In this document: positions 12,325 through 22,219 of the stretch, in pieces
How positions within the stretch are numbered: position 1 is the first letter of the stretch
Layout of the letters: each line of letters starts with the position of its first letter
Assembly: GCF_900660545.1 (NCBI RefSeq)
Contig: NZ_LR214986.1
Span: forward strand, 62,001-126,000
Direction of reading: 5' to 3'
Origin: Mycoplasmopsis cynos
Lineage (GTDB): Bacteria; Bacillota_I; Bacilli_A; Mycoplasmatales; Metamycoplasmataceae
DNA: 64,000 nt
Notes under the pieces: model-generated
Databases searched by the model: none
What the model was told of the DNA's origin: nothing
What the model saw: the letters and a program-made list of their open reading frames with translations, nothing else
Made by a program: the position numbers and the translations under genes

Positions 12325-12825
12325 ATGAAACTATTCGAAAATTTATCTCAAAAACTTGGCATATCTTGTCAAGAAATTAATGAAAAATTAGGTATTAAGG
12401 AAAATGCTAGCAAACCTGAAATACTTAATGCATTAGGTGTTTATGCTATTTTTGATGAAAAAGAAAACTTATCTAGTTATATCGCAGATAAAATAAGCAA
12501 TAAGACCAAAGAACTAGAAGCTTCAAACTTAGAAAAAGAAAAAGCATTAAATGAAATTAATGAATTAAAAAATCAACTTTCTAATTTTGAAACTACTAAA
12601 TCGCATTTAAAAGAACTTATTAAAAATGAGTTTAATAAAATCGACTTCACAACTAAAACAGATTTTGAACAATTAGATATAAATAAAATAGATTATTCTA
12701 ATGTTAAAAAATCAATATTACAGCAAGCAAGCGAACTTAATTGAGAAGTCAAAGAACAACCCCAACCCCAAGAACAACCCCAAGAAAACAATTTTAAAGC
12801 GAAGGGGATATTAACAAGATATTAA
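12325..12825 (+). CDS. Scaffold-like protein (phage)
   Basis: 166 aa with a strong GGAGG site upstream. Residues ~45-100 form a Lys/Glu/Asn-rich coiled coil (LEKEKALNEINELKNQL). The tail is a Pro-Gln repeat (QPQPQEQPQE) before a basic end. A short coiled-coil protein directly upstream of the major capsid gene is the usual place and shape of a prohead scaffold. The N-terminal SQKLGISCQEINEKLG part is unusual for scaffolds and may be a separate small helical domain. Confidence 0.6.
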
Positions 12826-12838
12826 AGGAGAATTTTAT

Positions 12839-13816
12839 ATGGCAAATGAATTAACATTAAAAAGTGCGCTGCAAACAGAATTTAGTTTAGTGCAACCAAA
12901 AACAACACACGGAGCAAATTTAACACTTCAAGCAGCACAAATGGAAAGAGCATTATCTAGCTTAGTAGATAAATCATTATTTTTAAATATTTGTAAAAAT
13001 ACTGTTATTTTAGAAAGCTCAGATTTAAACGTTAAAATACAAAAAGTAGTAGGTTCTAAATTTAGTCCTAAAACCGCAATTGGAACAGGTACAGCTAATA
13101 AATGACGTCTTGGTGGAAGTATTAACGTAAGTTGAAATGAACCAGTTACAGTTTTTGAAGCAATTACAGCATTTGAAAAAGAATTATTACCAATTGATTT
13201 AGCATCAAGTAAAGCAGCAAAAGTTGCGAACCAATGAAGTAGAATTTTTGAAAGAACAGCATTTAAAGAATTAGAAAATAAAATTATTACAGATAAAACT
13301 CAAATTCAAAAAGACTTATCAAAAATGCAAGCAATAGAAGTTTATAATGAACTTGTTAAAAAAGCAACAGAAATAACAGAAACAGTTGATACAGAGCAAG
13401 GTATCGATTTAATTGAAAGAGATAATGTTGTTATTATGGTTAAACCTGCTTTATTTGATAAGTTAGCGCAAGCTAAATTAACAGGGAATGGTGTTTTAGA
13501 AGCATTTGAATTAGGACAATATGGTATATCAAGCATCGCAGGATACAAAATCTATGCAAACCCATTTTTAAGACAATTTGACGCAATTGTTTTAGCAGAC
13601 TTTATTGGTTTTGGTGCAATGTCACCAATTGCAATGTCATATGGTAAAATTGATAATCTTTCAAATGATTTAGGATTTTATTTTGAAGGTAAAGACGCAT
13701 ATGCATTTTTATACGATAAATTAGCATATGGTTTTGCAGTAACACAAAAATCAGCAGATGAGCAAGGAAAGAGAATAGAATTACCAAACGCAAACCAAGA
13801 ATTAAAAGACAAATAA
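12839..13816 (+). CDS. Major capsid protein (phage)
   Basis: 325 aa, with an AAAGGAG site 7 bases upstream. Length, position after the scaffold-like gene, and the pattern of an N-terminal arm followed by an E-loop-like KIQKVVGSKF segment and a C-terminal IYANPFL...ADF region fit HK97-fold capsid proteins. The ending lacks a protease-cleavage hint, and no head protease gene was found. The fold is inferred, not proven. Confidence 0.7.
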
Positions 13817-13817
13817 T

Positions 13818-15131
13818 ATGTTATTAATAACAACTACCCCAGAATTTAAAAAAGTAGTTATTAAAGATAATGAAAGGACTAGCAAATCACTTTTTAATTT
13901 TGGTGAGTTGCTTAGTTCTTTTTTTATCGATATTCTTGGTGATATTGTTATTGATGTTTTAACAGTTGCGTTTATACCGCTTGGAGCAGGTACATTTTTA
14001 ATCAGAGCAGGTGCTAAGTTTATTAAGAATATTTTGTTAGATTTAGCACGTACAGGAAAGGTTGATTGAGAAAATACTTTTTTAAATTTAGGTATTGATT
14101 TATTGTTTATTGGAGCATCATTCGCAACTAAAACAGCATTAAATACAACTAAAAGATTAGCAAAAACTAATAAACTAGCAAAAGCAATTTATAACACATA
14201 TTCAACAGCAAAAAAAGGTTATGATTTTGTTAAAAAAGGAATTATTGAAAAGATAGCAGAAGCATCTAAAAAAACAATTCAAGCACTTCAAAAATCAGCA
14301 AAAGTTAGTCAAAGAATTAAAAATATTATTACACCTCAAAAAATTAGCTCATTAATTGAACAAGGGAGAACAATATATCAAGCAATCAAAAATCCATTTT
14401 CATTAATTACAAAAGGAGCTAGTAAATTAAAAGGCCTTATTAATCAAAGAGTTAAAAAAACAATTGAAAAACAAGGTCTTAAATTTTGAACCTCAATAGT
14501 TCAAAAAAGAGCACTTAATGGAAAAATAAGCAATAAATTAGCTAAGAAATATGCACAAGCACTTAATAAATTTGAAAAAGGACAAATTTATTTTAATTCA
14601 AAATGAGTAAGTGGTGTGCGTGTTTATAATCCAAAATATTGAGAGCAAACAAGATTTATAAGTTTCTTTTTATATTTTAAAAGACAAGCAACTAAGACTA
14701 AAAATAATCCAAAAGGAAAAAGGCCACTTGAATTAGTGATGTCTATAAATAAATATTTTGAGTTTATTAATGCATCATCAAAAGGACAATATTATTTAAA
14801 CAATATTTCGTGAGGTTGAATTTTAGGAAAAGGTCGTAGGATATTAGATAATTTAACATTTAATAATTTAGATGAGTTATATGTATCAAAAGATTTTGAA
14901 CGTTTTCGATTATCTTTTAATAAAGTAGAAAATCAAAAAGAAGCATTATTAAACGACGTTGAAAACCTAGAAAGAGTTAAAAAGCATAGAACAAATAAAA
15001 CACAATCAATTGCATATGTTGATAAATTACAAAATGGAAAATATAAAATTAAATTTGCTAGAAATGTGAAAGATTTTAACTCTACACTATATACACGTCA
15101 AACAATATACAAAAAACAAAAAAGGAGATAA
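13818..15131 (+). CDS. Phage protein with hydrophobic helices, possible DNA-ejection or membrane protein
   Basis: 437 aa, starting 1 base after the capsid stop. Residues ~25-75 and ~90-105 contain hydrophobic helical segments (FFIDILGDIVIDVLTVAF, then LLFIGASFA). They are followed by a long strongly basic helical region (TKRLAKTNKLAKAIYNTYS) and a basic C-terminus. Short-tailed phages often encode internal membrane-active ejection proteins near the capsid gene, so this is a candidate. No recognised family. Confidence 0.6.
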
Positions 15132-15133
15132 AT

Positions 15134-17413
15134 ATGAATGAAGAAAAGTGAATAAAAATTAAAAACATTTTTGAAATAAATTTAGATGCGTTAAAACAAA
15201 TAGCATTTAATCAAAATATTGCAATACCTAAAAGACTTAAAAAATTTTTTGGCGAATTAAACGATGAAGCAATTATTGACAAAATGCAGTTACACGTATT
15301 TTTAGCAATAGATAATTTAGTTAATAATAAAATAACTAAATTACTTGAAGCAATTAATTACGATGAAACAAAATTTAAAGATGTTATTGGTGTTTATCGT
15401 GTAATGTCAGTGCATATTGCATTATTGCACGAAACACATTATCGTATTGTGTCAGAAACAGTACCAGAAATAGCAAATAGACAACGTTTAATATCTAATA
15501 ATTTAAATATTTTTAATGAAGCACGTAATTTTTATTTAAATGAAAATTATTTAAATGAGCAAGCGTTAAGAACTATTGTTAATGCAGATTTTGAAAGTTT
15601 AGAAAATGAGCTTTTAATTTGAAAAAATAGAATTGAAAGCTCAGAAGCTTATAAAGAATTAAAAAATAAAACAAGTGATATACAAAATTTATTAGGTAAA
15701 TATGAACATTTAAAATTGTTATTTAATACAGAATTAAATGATTTAGCAAATCAAAGAATTGCACCACTTGAATTAAGCGCGCAAGCGTTAAATCAATTAG
15801 TTTCAGAGCAAATAAATAAAGCTAATGAATTAAGTGATAAAGTAACTACTTTTGAAACAAAAATTGATGATATACCAGAAACAATAAATCAAAGTGTCGC
15901 AAATCGTTTAGAAAGTTTTAGCCAAAAAGATAATGAATTAGAACAAAAATATATACAAATAAATCAAAAGGTTGATAATTTTAAAAGAGAGCAAGATAAT
16001 ACAAACTTAGCAAATAATTCTAAATTTTTACAATGCAAAGAAAAAATATCATCATTAGAAACTAAATCTTCACAAAACGAACAAAATATTAGTGTAATTA
16101 GAAATAAAGTACAAGAAGCAAATGAAGAATATAAAAATAATATAAAAGAATTACAATCATCTAAAATAACAGCAGATTATGTAAATGATAAGTTATTAAA
16201 TATTGAAGACCCAACACAGCCAACACACGCAGCAAATAAAAAGTATATTGATGGTATTATTGAACGTGTACCAGAATTATCAACAAATAATACTTTTAGT
16301 GGTCGTAATACTTTTAATGATAATGTTAGTTTTGGTGGTAGTTTAGTTACTTCTAGCGCAAGCATTACACAAAACGAACAAGTGACAAATAAGCGTTATG
16401 TAGATACTAAAATATCAGAGCAGGCGCAAAGAATAACAGCAATAGAACAGTCACCAGGATTTACGCAAAATGAAAATGTTTTAACAACTCAAAATTTAAA
16501 TGCAGTACCACGTGAAATGAAAACTTTAACAATAGTACCTGCTTCAGGCAATACAGCATCGATATTTTTATCAGGTAAAAACAACACTAAATGAGAATTT
16601 TTTAGTGATGGAGGTTCTCGTAATTTTGGAGTATTTAATAAATCAGGTAATAAATATGCACTAGAAATTAAACAGAATGGAGAAGTTAAAACTTTTGGCG
16701 TATTAAATGTAAATAATAATAAAATAACTAATTTAGCTAATCCAGAAAATGAAAAAGATGCCGTAAATAAAAAATATGTTGATAATTTACTAGAAAATGA
16801 TAGGTTTAAAAAATTAGCAATTTTAATTGAAAAACAAATTAAATATGGAAATACAATCCCGTATGGATGAAAAACAGAAACAAAATCAAGATTATATATT
16901 TATACTGAAGCAACAGAAGTATGTAAATTTTTGTGAGAAAATGATTTTTCTAATAATGAAATTAATTATTTTTTTAAAGGATACTTTAAAGATAACGAAG
17001 TATATAAAAAATATGATAGTTATGAACAATTAAAAAATGATAGATTTTTTGACTTATATTTTAGAGGTTTTGTTAGATGATTGTCATTAGATGAAGTTAA
17101 TGAATATATAAAATCAGATAAGCAATGACCTGTTGCATGAAATGGAACACATTTAATACAAAATTTAATTTATGATAATCGTGCAAATGAAGCTACAAAT
17201 TTATGAGACTTATCATTAATTTTAAAATACAGTGATAATTGAGATACTATAATAAAAGATAAAGTAATTGTAAATAACGGTAATTTAGATGGTTTAAATG
17301 AAAGAATTGAAGGACTAAAAGATAAATATGGCCAAAAACTTAATTTTAATATTTTTATTAGATTAATGGAAGTGATTAGTTATAAAAATATTTTTGAAGG
17401 GGAATTAAATTAA
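15134..17413 (+). CDS. Tail fibre / receptor-binding protein (phage)
   Basis: 759 aa with an AAAGGAG site. Order: helical N-terminal particle-binding part (1-190), long coiled coil (about 190-350), then a fibre region with three copies of the phage-fibre signature, AANKKYID (nt ~16230), VTNKRYVD (~16387) and AVNKKYVD (~16764). Between them lie beta-rich segments (NTFSGRNTFNDNVSFGGS). The C-terminal 200 residues, rich in Trp and Tyr, would be the tip that contacts the mycoplasma membrane. It is the longest phage gene and the likely host-range determinant. Confidence 0.85.
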
Positions 17414-17415
17414 TA

Positions 17416-17787
17416 ATGCATAATCCTGTTATTGAAGTTTTTGCAGCAGGTGGAGTAGGTGCGTGCTTATTAACAATTATTGTAATAGTTCGTTATTTTT
17501 TAAAGAAATATCAATTACCTAAACAAGAACAACAAACAAAAAATGAAAATAATATTAATATCACACCGCAAAAAGAAGAAGGTTCAAACGTGTTAAAAGA
17601 ATTGATTTATGCGAACAGAGATAGCATAGAAAAAGCGAAGGAAGAATTAGATGAAATTAATTTAAAAATTGAAAGACTTAGTTTAGCAATGATTTTATAT
17701 GTTAAATCAAATGGTGTAGATGAAACTATAAAAAATGAATTTGAAAATATTATTAAAGGAGTAACTAGTGAAAAAAATAATAAATAA
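17416..17787 (+). CDS. Holin-like single-span membrane protein (phage)
   Basis: 123 aa starting 2 bases after the fibre gene. One hydrophobic segment at about residues 8-30 (GGVGACLLTIIVIVRYFL) is followed by a charged, helical cytoplasmic tail. Size and place at the end of the late operon fit a holin or spanin-like release protein. No endolysin accompanies it, which is expected in a host without a cell wall. Assignment is by topology and position only. Confidence 0.5.
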   Translation: MHNPVIEVFAAGGVGACLLTIIVIVRYFLKKYQLPKQEQQTKNENNINITPQKEEGSNVLKELIYANRDSIEKAKEELDEINLKIERLSLAMILYVKSNGVDETIKNEFENIIKGVTSEKNNK

Positions 17788-17932
17788 AATAATTGAATTT
17801 TTTAAATGATTAAAAGTTAATTCAAAAAACGCAGCAATAACTTTATTAGAAAACACTAAATTAGATAAAAATGATATTAAACGTTTAAAAAAAATAGTTG
17901 ATAATGATGTTTTTAGCAATAAGTCGGTATAA
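17768..17932 (+). CDS. Small basic phage ORF with GTG start
   Basis: 54 codons. GTG at 17768 is preceded by AAAGGAG at a good distance, and the ORF overlaps the holin-like gene by 20 bases. The product (MKKIINKIIEFFKWLKV...) begins with an amphipathic basic helix. It could be a membrane-active release peptide or regulator. Short length keeps confidence moderate. Confidence 0.5.
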
Positions 17933-17960
17933 TTTTTTAGAGGTATAAAGATAATAAAAA

Positions 17961-17984
17961 TAACGCTTAAAGCGTTGTTTTTAT
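17961..17984. terminator. Bidirectional terminator between convergent phage operons
   Basis: Stem AACGCTT / AAGCGTT (17962-17976) is flanked by T-rich sequence on the right and A-rich sequence on the left. It therefore serves both the rightward late operon and the leftward operon ending at 17986. Confidence 0.75.
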
Positions 17985-17985
17985 T

Positions 17986-18369
17986 CTATTCAGTTTCAGC
18001 CAAATAATTTTGTGCTAATTTTAATTCAGCAACAAATTCTTTATGTTGTTTTGTGCTAAATGTGTGGAATTTAGGTCTCTTACAAAATTCTTTTCTTTTT
18101 ATGTCTCATTTTGCGAAAGTTCAAAAACTGTAATAAGCATATGTGCTGTTGATGTAAAATATTAATTCTTCTATTGTTAAGTCATCTCTTAAATAAACTA
18201 TGTCACCTTTAACTTCAAAAAAATCATCAAATGCTTTATCATCAAGGTCATAATAATAAGGTCGTTTTTTATTATTTGCTAATTTATATAATTCTTTTTT
18301 TAATTCTTCTTTTTCGCTTTCAGTTTTATAAAAATTATTGTAATTTGTTAAATCTAATTTTGTTTTCAT
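17986..18369 (-). CDS. Phage protein of unknown function, last gene of the leftward operon
   Basis: 127 aa, read through one TGA as Trp. Strongly charged N-terminal helix (residues ~15-35), Tyr/Asp-rich middle, basic C-terminus. No recognised domain. The ATG overlaps the 3' end of the PD-(D/E)XK-like gene by 16 bases, so expression is coupled to it. Confidence 0.65.
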
Positions 18370-18863
18370 ATTATCTCTCCATTTTTAAAATTTATCATTG
18401 TTCATTTATTATGCTCTTTAAATGCTAATAATGGTACTAAATTTAGTTTATTGCAAGCATTTAAAAAAGTTTTGTAATTAAAGTTATTTGTGTTCGTTTT
18501 TGATGGTTTAACTTGTATTGCATAAACAATATTATCTTTTTTTGCTAATAAATCAATTTTATAAACAGTATCAACAAATGCATTTGTTGGTTGTGCTCAA
18601 TTAAAACCATTATTTAAAAGCGTTTCAGTTAATTGCTTTTCTTTTTTATAATTTATAAAAGTTCAATACAACAACACTTGCTCGTATTCTTTTTTTAAAT
18701 TTAGGTCAATATTATTTTTTTGCATTCATAAATCAATTTTGATATTAAAATCATTGATTATTAATGCTCTAAACTGTTTATAATTAGTGCTATTATATTT
18801 TCAACATATTTTTTTAATATTTAATCCTAATTGATTTAAAGCAGGCAATTTTAAGTGCGTCAC
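18354..18863 (-). CDS. PD-(D/E)XK-type nuclease-like protein (phage), GTG start
   Basis: 169 aa. No ATG lies at the 5' end; GTG at 18863 overlaps the previous gene by 13 bases and is the best start. Residues 75-121 show the core of the PD-(D/E)XK fold: ...EKQLTETLLNNGF (helix with a Glu near residue 80), KIDLL with Asp104, then YAIQVK with Gln117 and Lys119. The order E-x-D-x-Q-x-K resembles archaeal Hjc-like resolvases and restriction enzymes, with Gln in place of the usual Glu. It could be a restriction enzyme partner of the methyltransferase two genes upstream, or a recombination nuclease. Missed by ATG-only gene finding. Confidence 0.6.
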
Positions 18864-19315
18864 GGTATACCTAATTTTTGTCTTGTTTCTTCTAATTTTT
18901 TCACTTCATTTTTTAAATTTGTAAAGTAACTATGTAGCTCTACGCTATCAAATAGTTCATTTACATATTGCTTATGCATATCATTTAAATTTGCAAATAT
19001 TTTTTCAATTGCGCTTTCTTTAATTTTTGTATATTTTTCAATTAATTTATTTACTTTATCTTCTTGTAAATTATTACTCTCTTCAACAGCACCATCTCTA
19101 AAATCTAATGTGTTTCTTAACAAAATAAGCGCATCAATTATTAAGTCTATTATTTGTTCTTTTTTAACTTCTAAGCGCTCTAAAAATCGTCCAGCACCTA
19201 AAATATTATCTAAACACTCAAAACCGCTTAATTTTAAATTTAATATATTCTTTTTTAGTTCTTTTTTAATAAAAACTAAATCAGGTTTAATTAAATCACT
19301 AATTTTTGTTATCAT
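18851..19315 (-). CDS. Helical phage protein of unknown function
   Basis: 154 aa (one TGA read as Trp near the C-terminus, ending IPWRT). Almost entirely alpha-helical, with a C-terminal coiled coil (KNEVKKLEETRQKLG). No recognised family. It overlaps its upstream neighbour by 17 bases and its downstream nuclease-like gene by 13, forming a coupled block. Confidence 0.65.
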
Positions 19316-19493
19316 CTAATAAATCTCTTTTTTCAAGTTCTTCATAATATAAATTTATTATCTCGTCTAAAAGGTCTTCAGCTTGCTTAGATTTGATTTT
19401 ATAATGTAGTTTTAATAATTCTTTTGCTCAGTATATAACCTCGTCTTGCAGCCATATAACTTGCTTATATTTGTTTAATTCTTTTTCTTTCAT
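19299..19493 (-). CDS. Small helical phage ORF
   Basis: 64 aa, highly charged (MKEKELNKYKQVIWLQDEV...), with two TGA/TGG Trp codons. It overlaps the methyltransferase-like gene at its 5' end and the 154-aa gene at its 3' end. An AAGGGG site lies about 6 bases before the ATG. Function unknown. Confidence 0.55.
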
Positions 19494-20215
19494 ATTATCC
19501 CCTTCGATTGATAAATTAAGTCAATTATTAATTCATTTGGAATAGCAGAACGATCATTATAATTGCCTAAGTTTATCATTTTTATATTTGACTTTTCTTT
19601 TGTAGTTTTTGTATCAAAATAATAATTAGAAGCAAATGTTGTTGCTTTTTTTGGAAAATTTTTATCATAAGCAAAATAATGTAATTTATTATTTATTGTT
19701 TCAAAATTACAAAAGCTATTTATATATTTAAAAATTCTACTGCTTTGTGGATTTTCGATAAAAAATATTTTAGGTTTTAATAATTGTAATATTAATATTG
19801 TTGCTAGTGTTGTGCTCTGTGCTTCTAAAATTGAGCTCTGTTCTTTAAAAAAATCTCTTTTTGCGTGTCATTGTGCGTATTCATTATATGCTATAAAATG
19901 ACTATAATTTTTAAGTTCTAAATTACCATTTTCTAAAATATTTTTAAGTGCTTTACCAGGATTTGCAGTGGTTCAAGCTCTGCAAGGTGGTGATGCAAAT
20001 ACTATATCAGGCGCACCTACTTTTTTAATTAATTTATTTATATCTTGTACTAATGTTTTATTATTTAATGATAAATCGATTTTGATATAGTTGTTTTCAT
20101 TTTCTTTATCATTTATACCAAAACTATAAACAACAACATCATTATCATTTTGTAACGCTTTATAAATTGACCTGTTAGCATCATCAAATAAAGCTCAGAC
20201 TATTAATTTATTCAT
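19475..20215 (-). CDS. Cytosine-5 DNA methyltransferase-like protein (phage)
   Basis: 246 aa. Motif IV-like ASPPCRAW at residues 74-81 holds the putative catalytic Cys78, and motif VI-like FIENPQSS at 152-159 holds Glu154. This spacing and the ENP variant are typical of short phage C5 methyltransferases. The N-terminal motif I is divergent (IVWALFDDANRSIYKAL) and no clear target-recognition domain follows. It would mark phage DNA against host restriction such as other R-M systems, or modify DNA for packaging or replication control. It starts inside the 3' end of the 93-aa gene. Confidence 0.7.
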
Positions 20216-20489
20216 TTTCTTTATTTTTTGGTTTTTCAACAAAATAATATCACAATTGATTAGTACCTAAATCTTTATCAAAATCATCATAATTAATATG
20301 TTTAGCCATTTTATGTAATAAATAATCATATTTACCAAATATTTTTTTATATTTATTTACTTTATCTTTTTTTATGTCATATGCTTTTTTTAATAACTTG
20401 CATTCATTGTGTAATTTGATAATTGTATCAATTAAATCATCTTTTAATTTTGTTTTTAATATATCTTTTAATGTTTTTGCTTTTTTCAT
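20208..20489 (-). CDS. Small basic coiled-coil phage protein
   Basis: 93 aa. Start at 20489 chosen for the AAAGGAG site 6 bases upstream rather than an earlier in-frame ATG. Very Lys-rich helices, one TGA Trp near the end. It lies between the integrase and the methyltransferase. Size and charge would suit an excisionase or DNA-binding accessory factor, but no such motif is clear. Confidence 0.55.
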
Positions 20490-20502
20490 TTTATACTCCT
20501 TT

Positions 20503-21471
20503 TTAAACAATAAATTTTGCTAATTTACTTGCAAATTCTTTAATTGTTTTTTTATCATTATCGATTTGTAATTGTAATTTATGTATTGTTTTTTCTAATT
20601 CAATAACGTATTCTTTTGATGCTTTTTTTGCTTTATTTTCTAATGAGCTTTTTGCTAAGTATGCATTATTTTCTCTAATTTTTTCTTTGGATGAGCGATA
20701 ATATGTATTTATTAAAACTTGGTCGGATACGTGTCCTGTTTTAAGCATTATATTAAATGTACTTTCACCATTATTCAATCATTTAGTAATTCAATAAGTT
20801 CTAAAACTATGCGAAGTAATTTTTTCATTTAGACTTATATTTAAGAATTTATTTACTCTTTTAGATGCTTCATTTATTCAGTTAGAATATTTTTTATAAG
20901 TTAAGTTAAAAGTATTCTTTTTGCTTCATTTTATGTATTCATTTTGAATATGTTTAGGTATTATAAATTGACGTTCTTTATTATTTTTTGATGCTTCTTC
21001 AAAAACTTCATAATAACCTCATAGCTCATTAAATTTAAATTTATTTTCTTTTAAAATTTTTATTGCTTCGTTAAATCTAGGTAAGTTTTCATATAAAAAT
21101 TCAGTCATTAAATAAATCTCAAAATCATTTGATTTTTTTGCTTCTTCTCTTAATAAAATCATTTGCTTATCAGATAACGGCTCTTTAAGTGGTGTTGTTT
21201 GACCTTTAATTTTTAGAGGTTCAATCTCATAAACATATTTATTCATTCTTTTGTTATAAGCGCTTAAAAATGATTTTATGACGCTTAAATGATTTATTTT
21301 TGTTGTTTTTTTAGTTTCAGAATTATTAATTACTTCAAATACTTCTTCACTGTTTTTAAAATTTTTTGTTATTATTTTTTTTAAAATAACAGTATGTATT
21401 GTTTTAGTTGTTTTCTTTCAAGTTTTAGATTTTTGTTCTAAATAAATATCTAAAAATTCTAATAAAGTCAT
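20503..21471 (-). CDS. int: Tyrosine-recombinase integrase (phage)
   Basis: 322 aa. The catalytic set can be traced: Arg in LPRFNEAIKIL (box I, about residue 125), Lys in the KERQFIIPK region, HxxR in SHSFRTYW, His in TGHVSDQ and Tyr in LINTYYR. After the catalytic domain there is an additional coiled-coil tail of about 60 residues. It would catalyse integration and excision at the TA-rich core in malF. The gene reads away from attR, whose noncoding 900 bp should contain the arm-binding sites. The ATG has no convincing ribosome site. Confidence 0.92.
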
Positions 21472-21483
21472 ATTTTATTTATT

Positions 21484-21581
21484 AGTACCTGTCAAAACTT
21501 TTTTATTTTTTTATTGTCCTAATTTAATATTTAGTATAAAATATTTATTAGGTAGTATCAGGTTCGACATTAGGTACTACC
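21484..21581. promoter_or_regulatory. Integrase promoter region with repeated GGTACTA/GGTAGTA half-sites
   Basis: Upstream of the integrase lie TAGTACC (21483), an inverted repeat GGTAGTA...TACTACC (21551-21557 / 21575-21581) and GGTACTA (21573), with a minus-strand TATACT-like -10 near 21535. The 8-mer GGTTCGAC sits in the hairpin loop at 21561-21568 and recurs at 21688-21695. These look like binding sites of a phage regulator or of Xis/Int. Confidence 0.4.
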
Positions 21582-21609
21582 TTTCTTTTATTTTTTAATT
21601 ATGTAATTA

Positions 21610-21709
21610 ATGAAAAGCACATAGAAGTTTAAACTCCTATGCGCAATTATTATTTTAATAGAATTATTATAATAACGCATTAACAAGGGTTCGACTTCTC
21701 ATTAATCAC
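21610..21709 (-). ncRNA. Predicted ~100-nt phage small RNA
   Basis: On the minus strand a promoter TTGACT (21742-21737), 15-bp spacer, TGT-TATAAT (extended -10, 21724-21716) predicts a start near 21709. An intrinsic terminator at 21644-21617 (14-bp stem, two G-U pairs on the minus-strand RNA, followed by TTTT) ends the transcript near 21612. There is no ORF of note between them. The RNA would carry the GTCGAACC sequence shared with the integrase leader. Prediction only. Confidence 0.45.
21613..21644 (-). terminator. Intrinsic terminator of the predicted phage small RNA
   Basis: The 28-nt near-palindrome 21617-21644 forms a full stem only in the minus-strand RNA, where the two mismatches become G-U pairs. 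It is followed by UUUU on that strand only. Confidence 0.55.
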
Positions 21710-21879
21710 GATAATATTATAACATTAAATTCAGGAAGTCAATGAAAATTTTTAAAAATAGGGAAAAATGATTTTGTATTGCATTTATCAGGTTACTTTT
21801 TGCGACATAGTAACCAGTAGAATTATAAAATTTTAATTAATCTATTTTTTTAATATTTTTATAATCTTGTTTATGCATA

Positions 21880-22145
21880 ATATAAAATATCTATAATACA
21901 TATATATTATATATATAATATATATGTAATTAATATATAATAAATAAAAATATTTGTTAAAATATATTTTTATTTATTATATTATAAGTATACTTATAAT
22001 ATATATTACTAATACTTATTAATAACTTATTAAATATATTACTAATACATAAATAAAATAAAAACATTAAGTCTTTTATTTTATTTATGTATATTAAGTA
22101 TAATAATATTACTTATAAAGGATAAGTTATTAATGAGTATTAATT
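21880..22145. repeat. A+T-only inverted repeats, candidate phage origin or integrase arm region
   Basis: Nearly pure A/T DNA with nested inverted repeats: a 17-bp perfect pair at 22047-22063 / 22074-22090, and an outer imperfect pair 22008-22030 / 22122-22144 (about 21 of 23 matching). Alternating TA palindromes lie at about 21899-21930. No ORF. Such easily melted DNA next to int and attR suits a replication origin or recombination accessory site. Confidence 0.45.
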
Positions 22146-22162
22146 TTTACTTTTAAAATTTA

Positions 22163-22196
22163 TTTTGAAGTTCTAAATAATGTTATAATTTATTTG
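22163..22196 (+). promoter_or_regulatory. Rightward phage promoter facing attR
   Basis: TG-T-TATAAT (22181-22189) is an extended -10, preceded by the weak -35 candidate TTTTGA. It shares the 11-mer AATGTTATAAT with the small-RNA promoter at 21724. Predicted start about 22196. In the lysogen it reads through attR into malF, and in the excised circle it would read through attP to the helicase operon. Confidence 0.6.
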
Positions 22197-22219
22197 TTAG
22201 ATAACGGGGATTTATTTTT

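Noticed and set aside
17960-17977. Palindrome as a possible att or operator site
   Set aside because: Position between convergent operons with T runs on both sides is better explained as a bidirectional terminator.
21561-21568. GGTTCGAC as the T-loop of a tRNA or tmRNA
   Set aside because: No acceptor, D or anticodon arm can be formed around either copy.
21880-22145. CRISPR-like repeats in the A+T-rich phage region
   Set aside because: Repeats are inverted and irregular, with no constant spacers and no cas genes.
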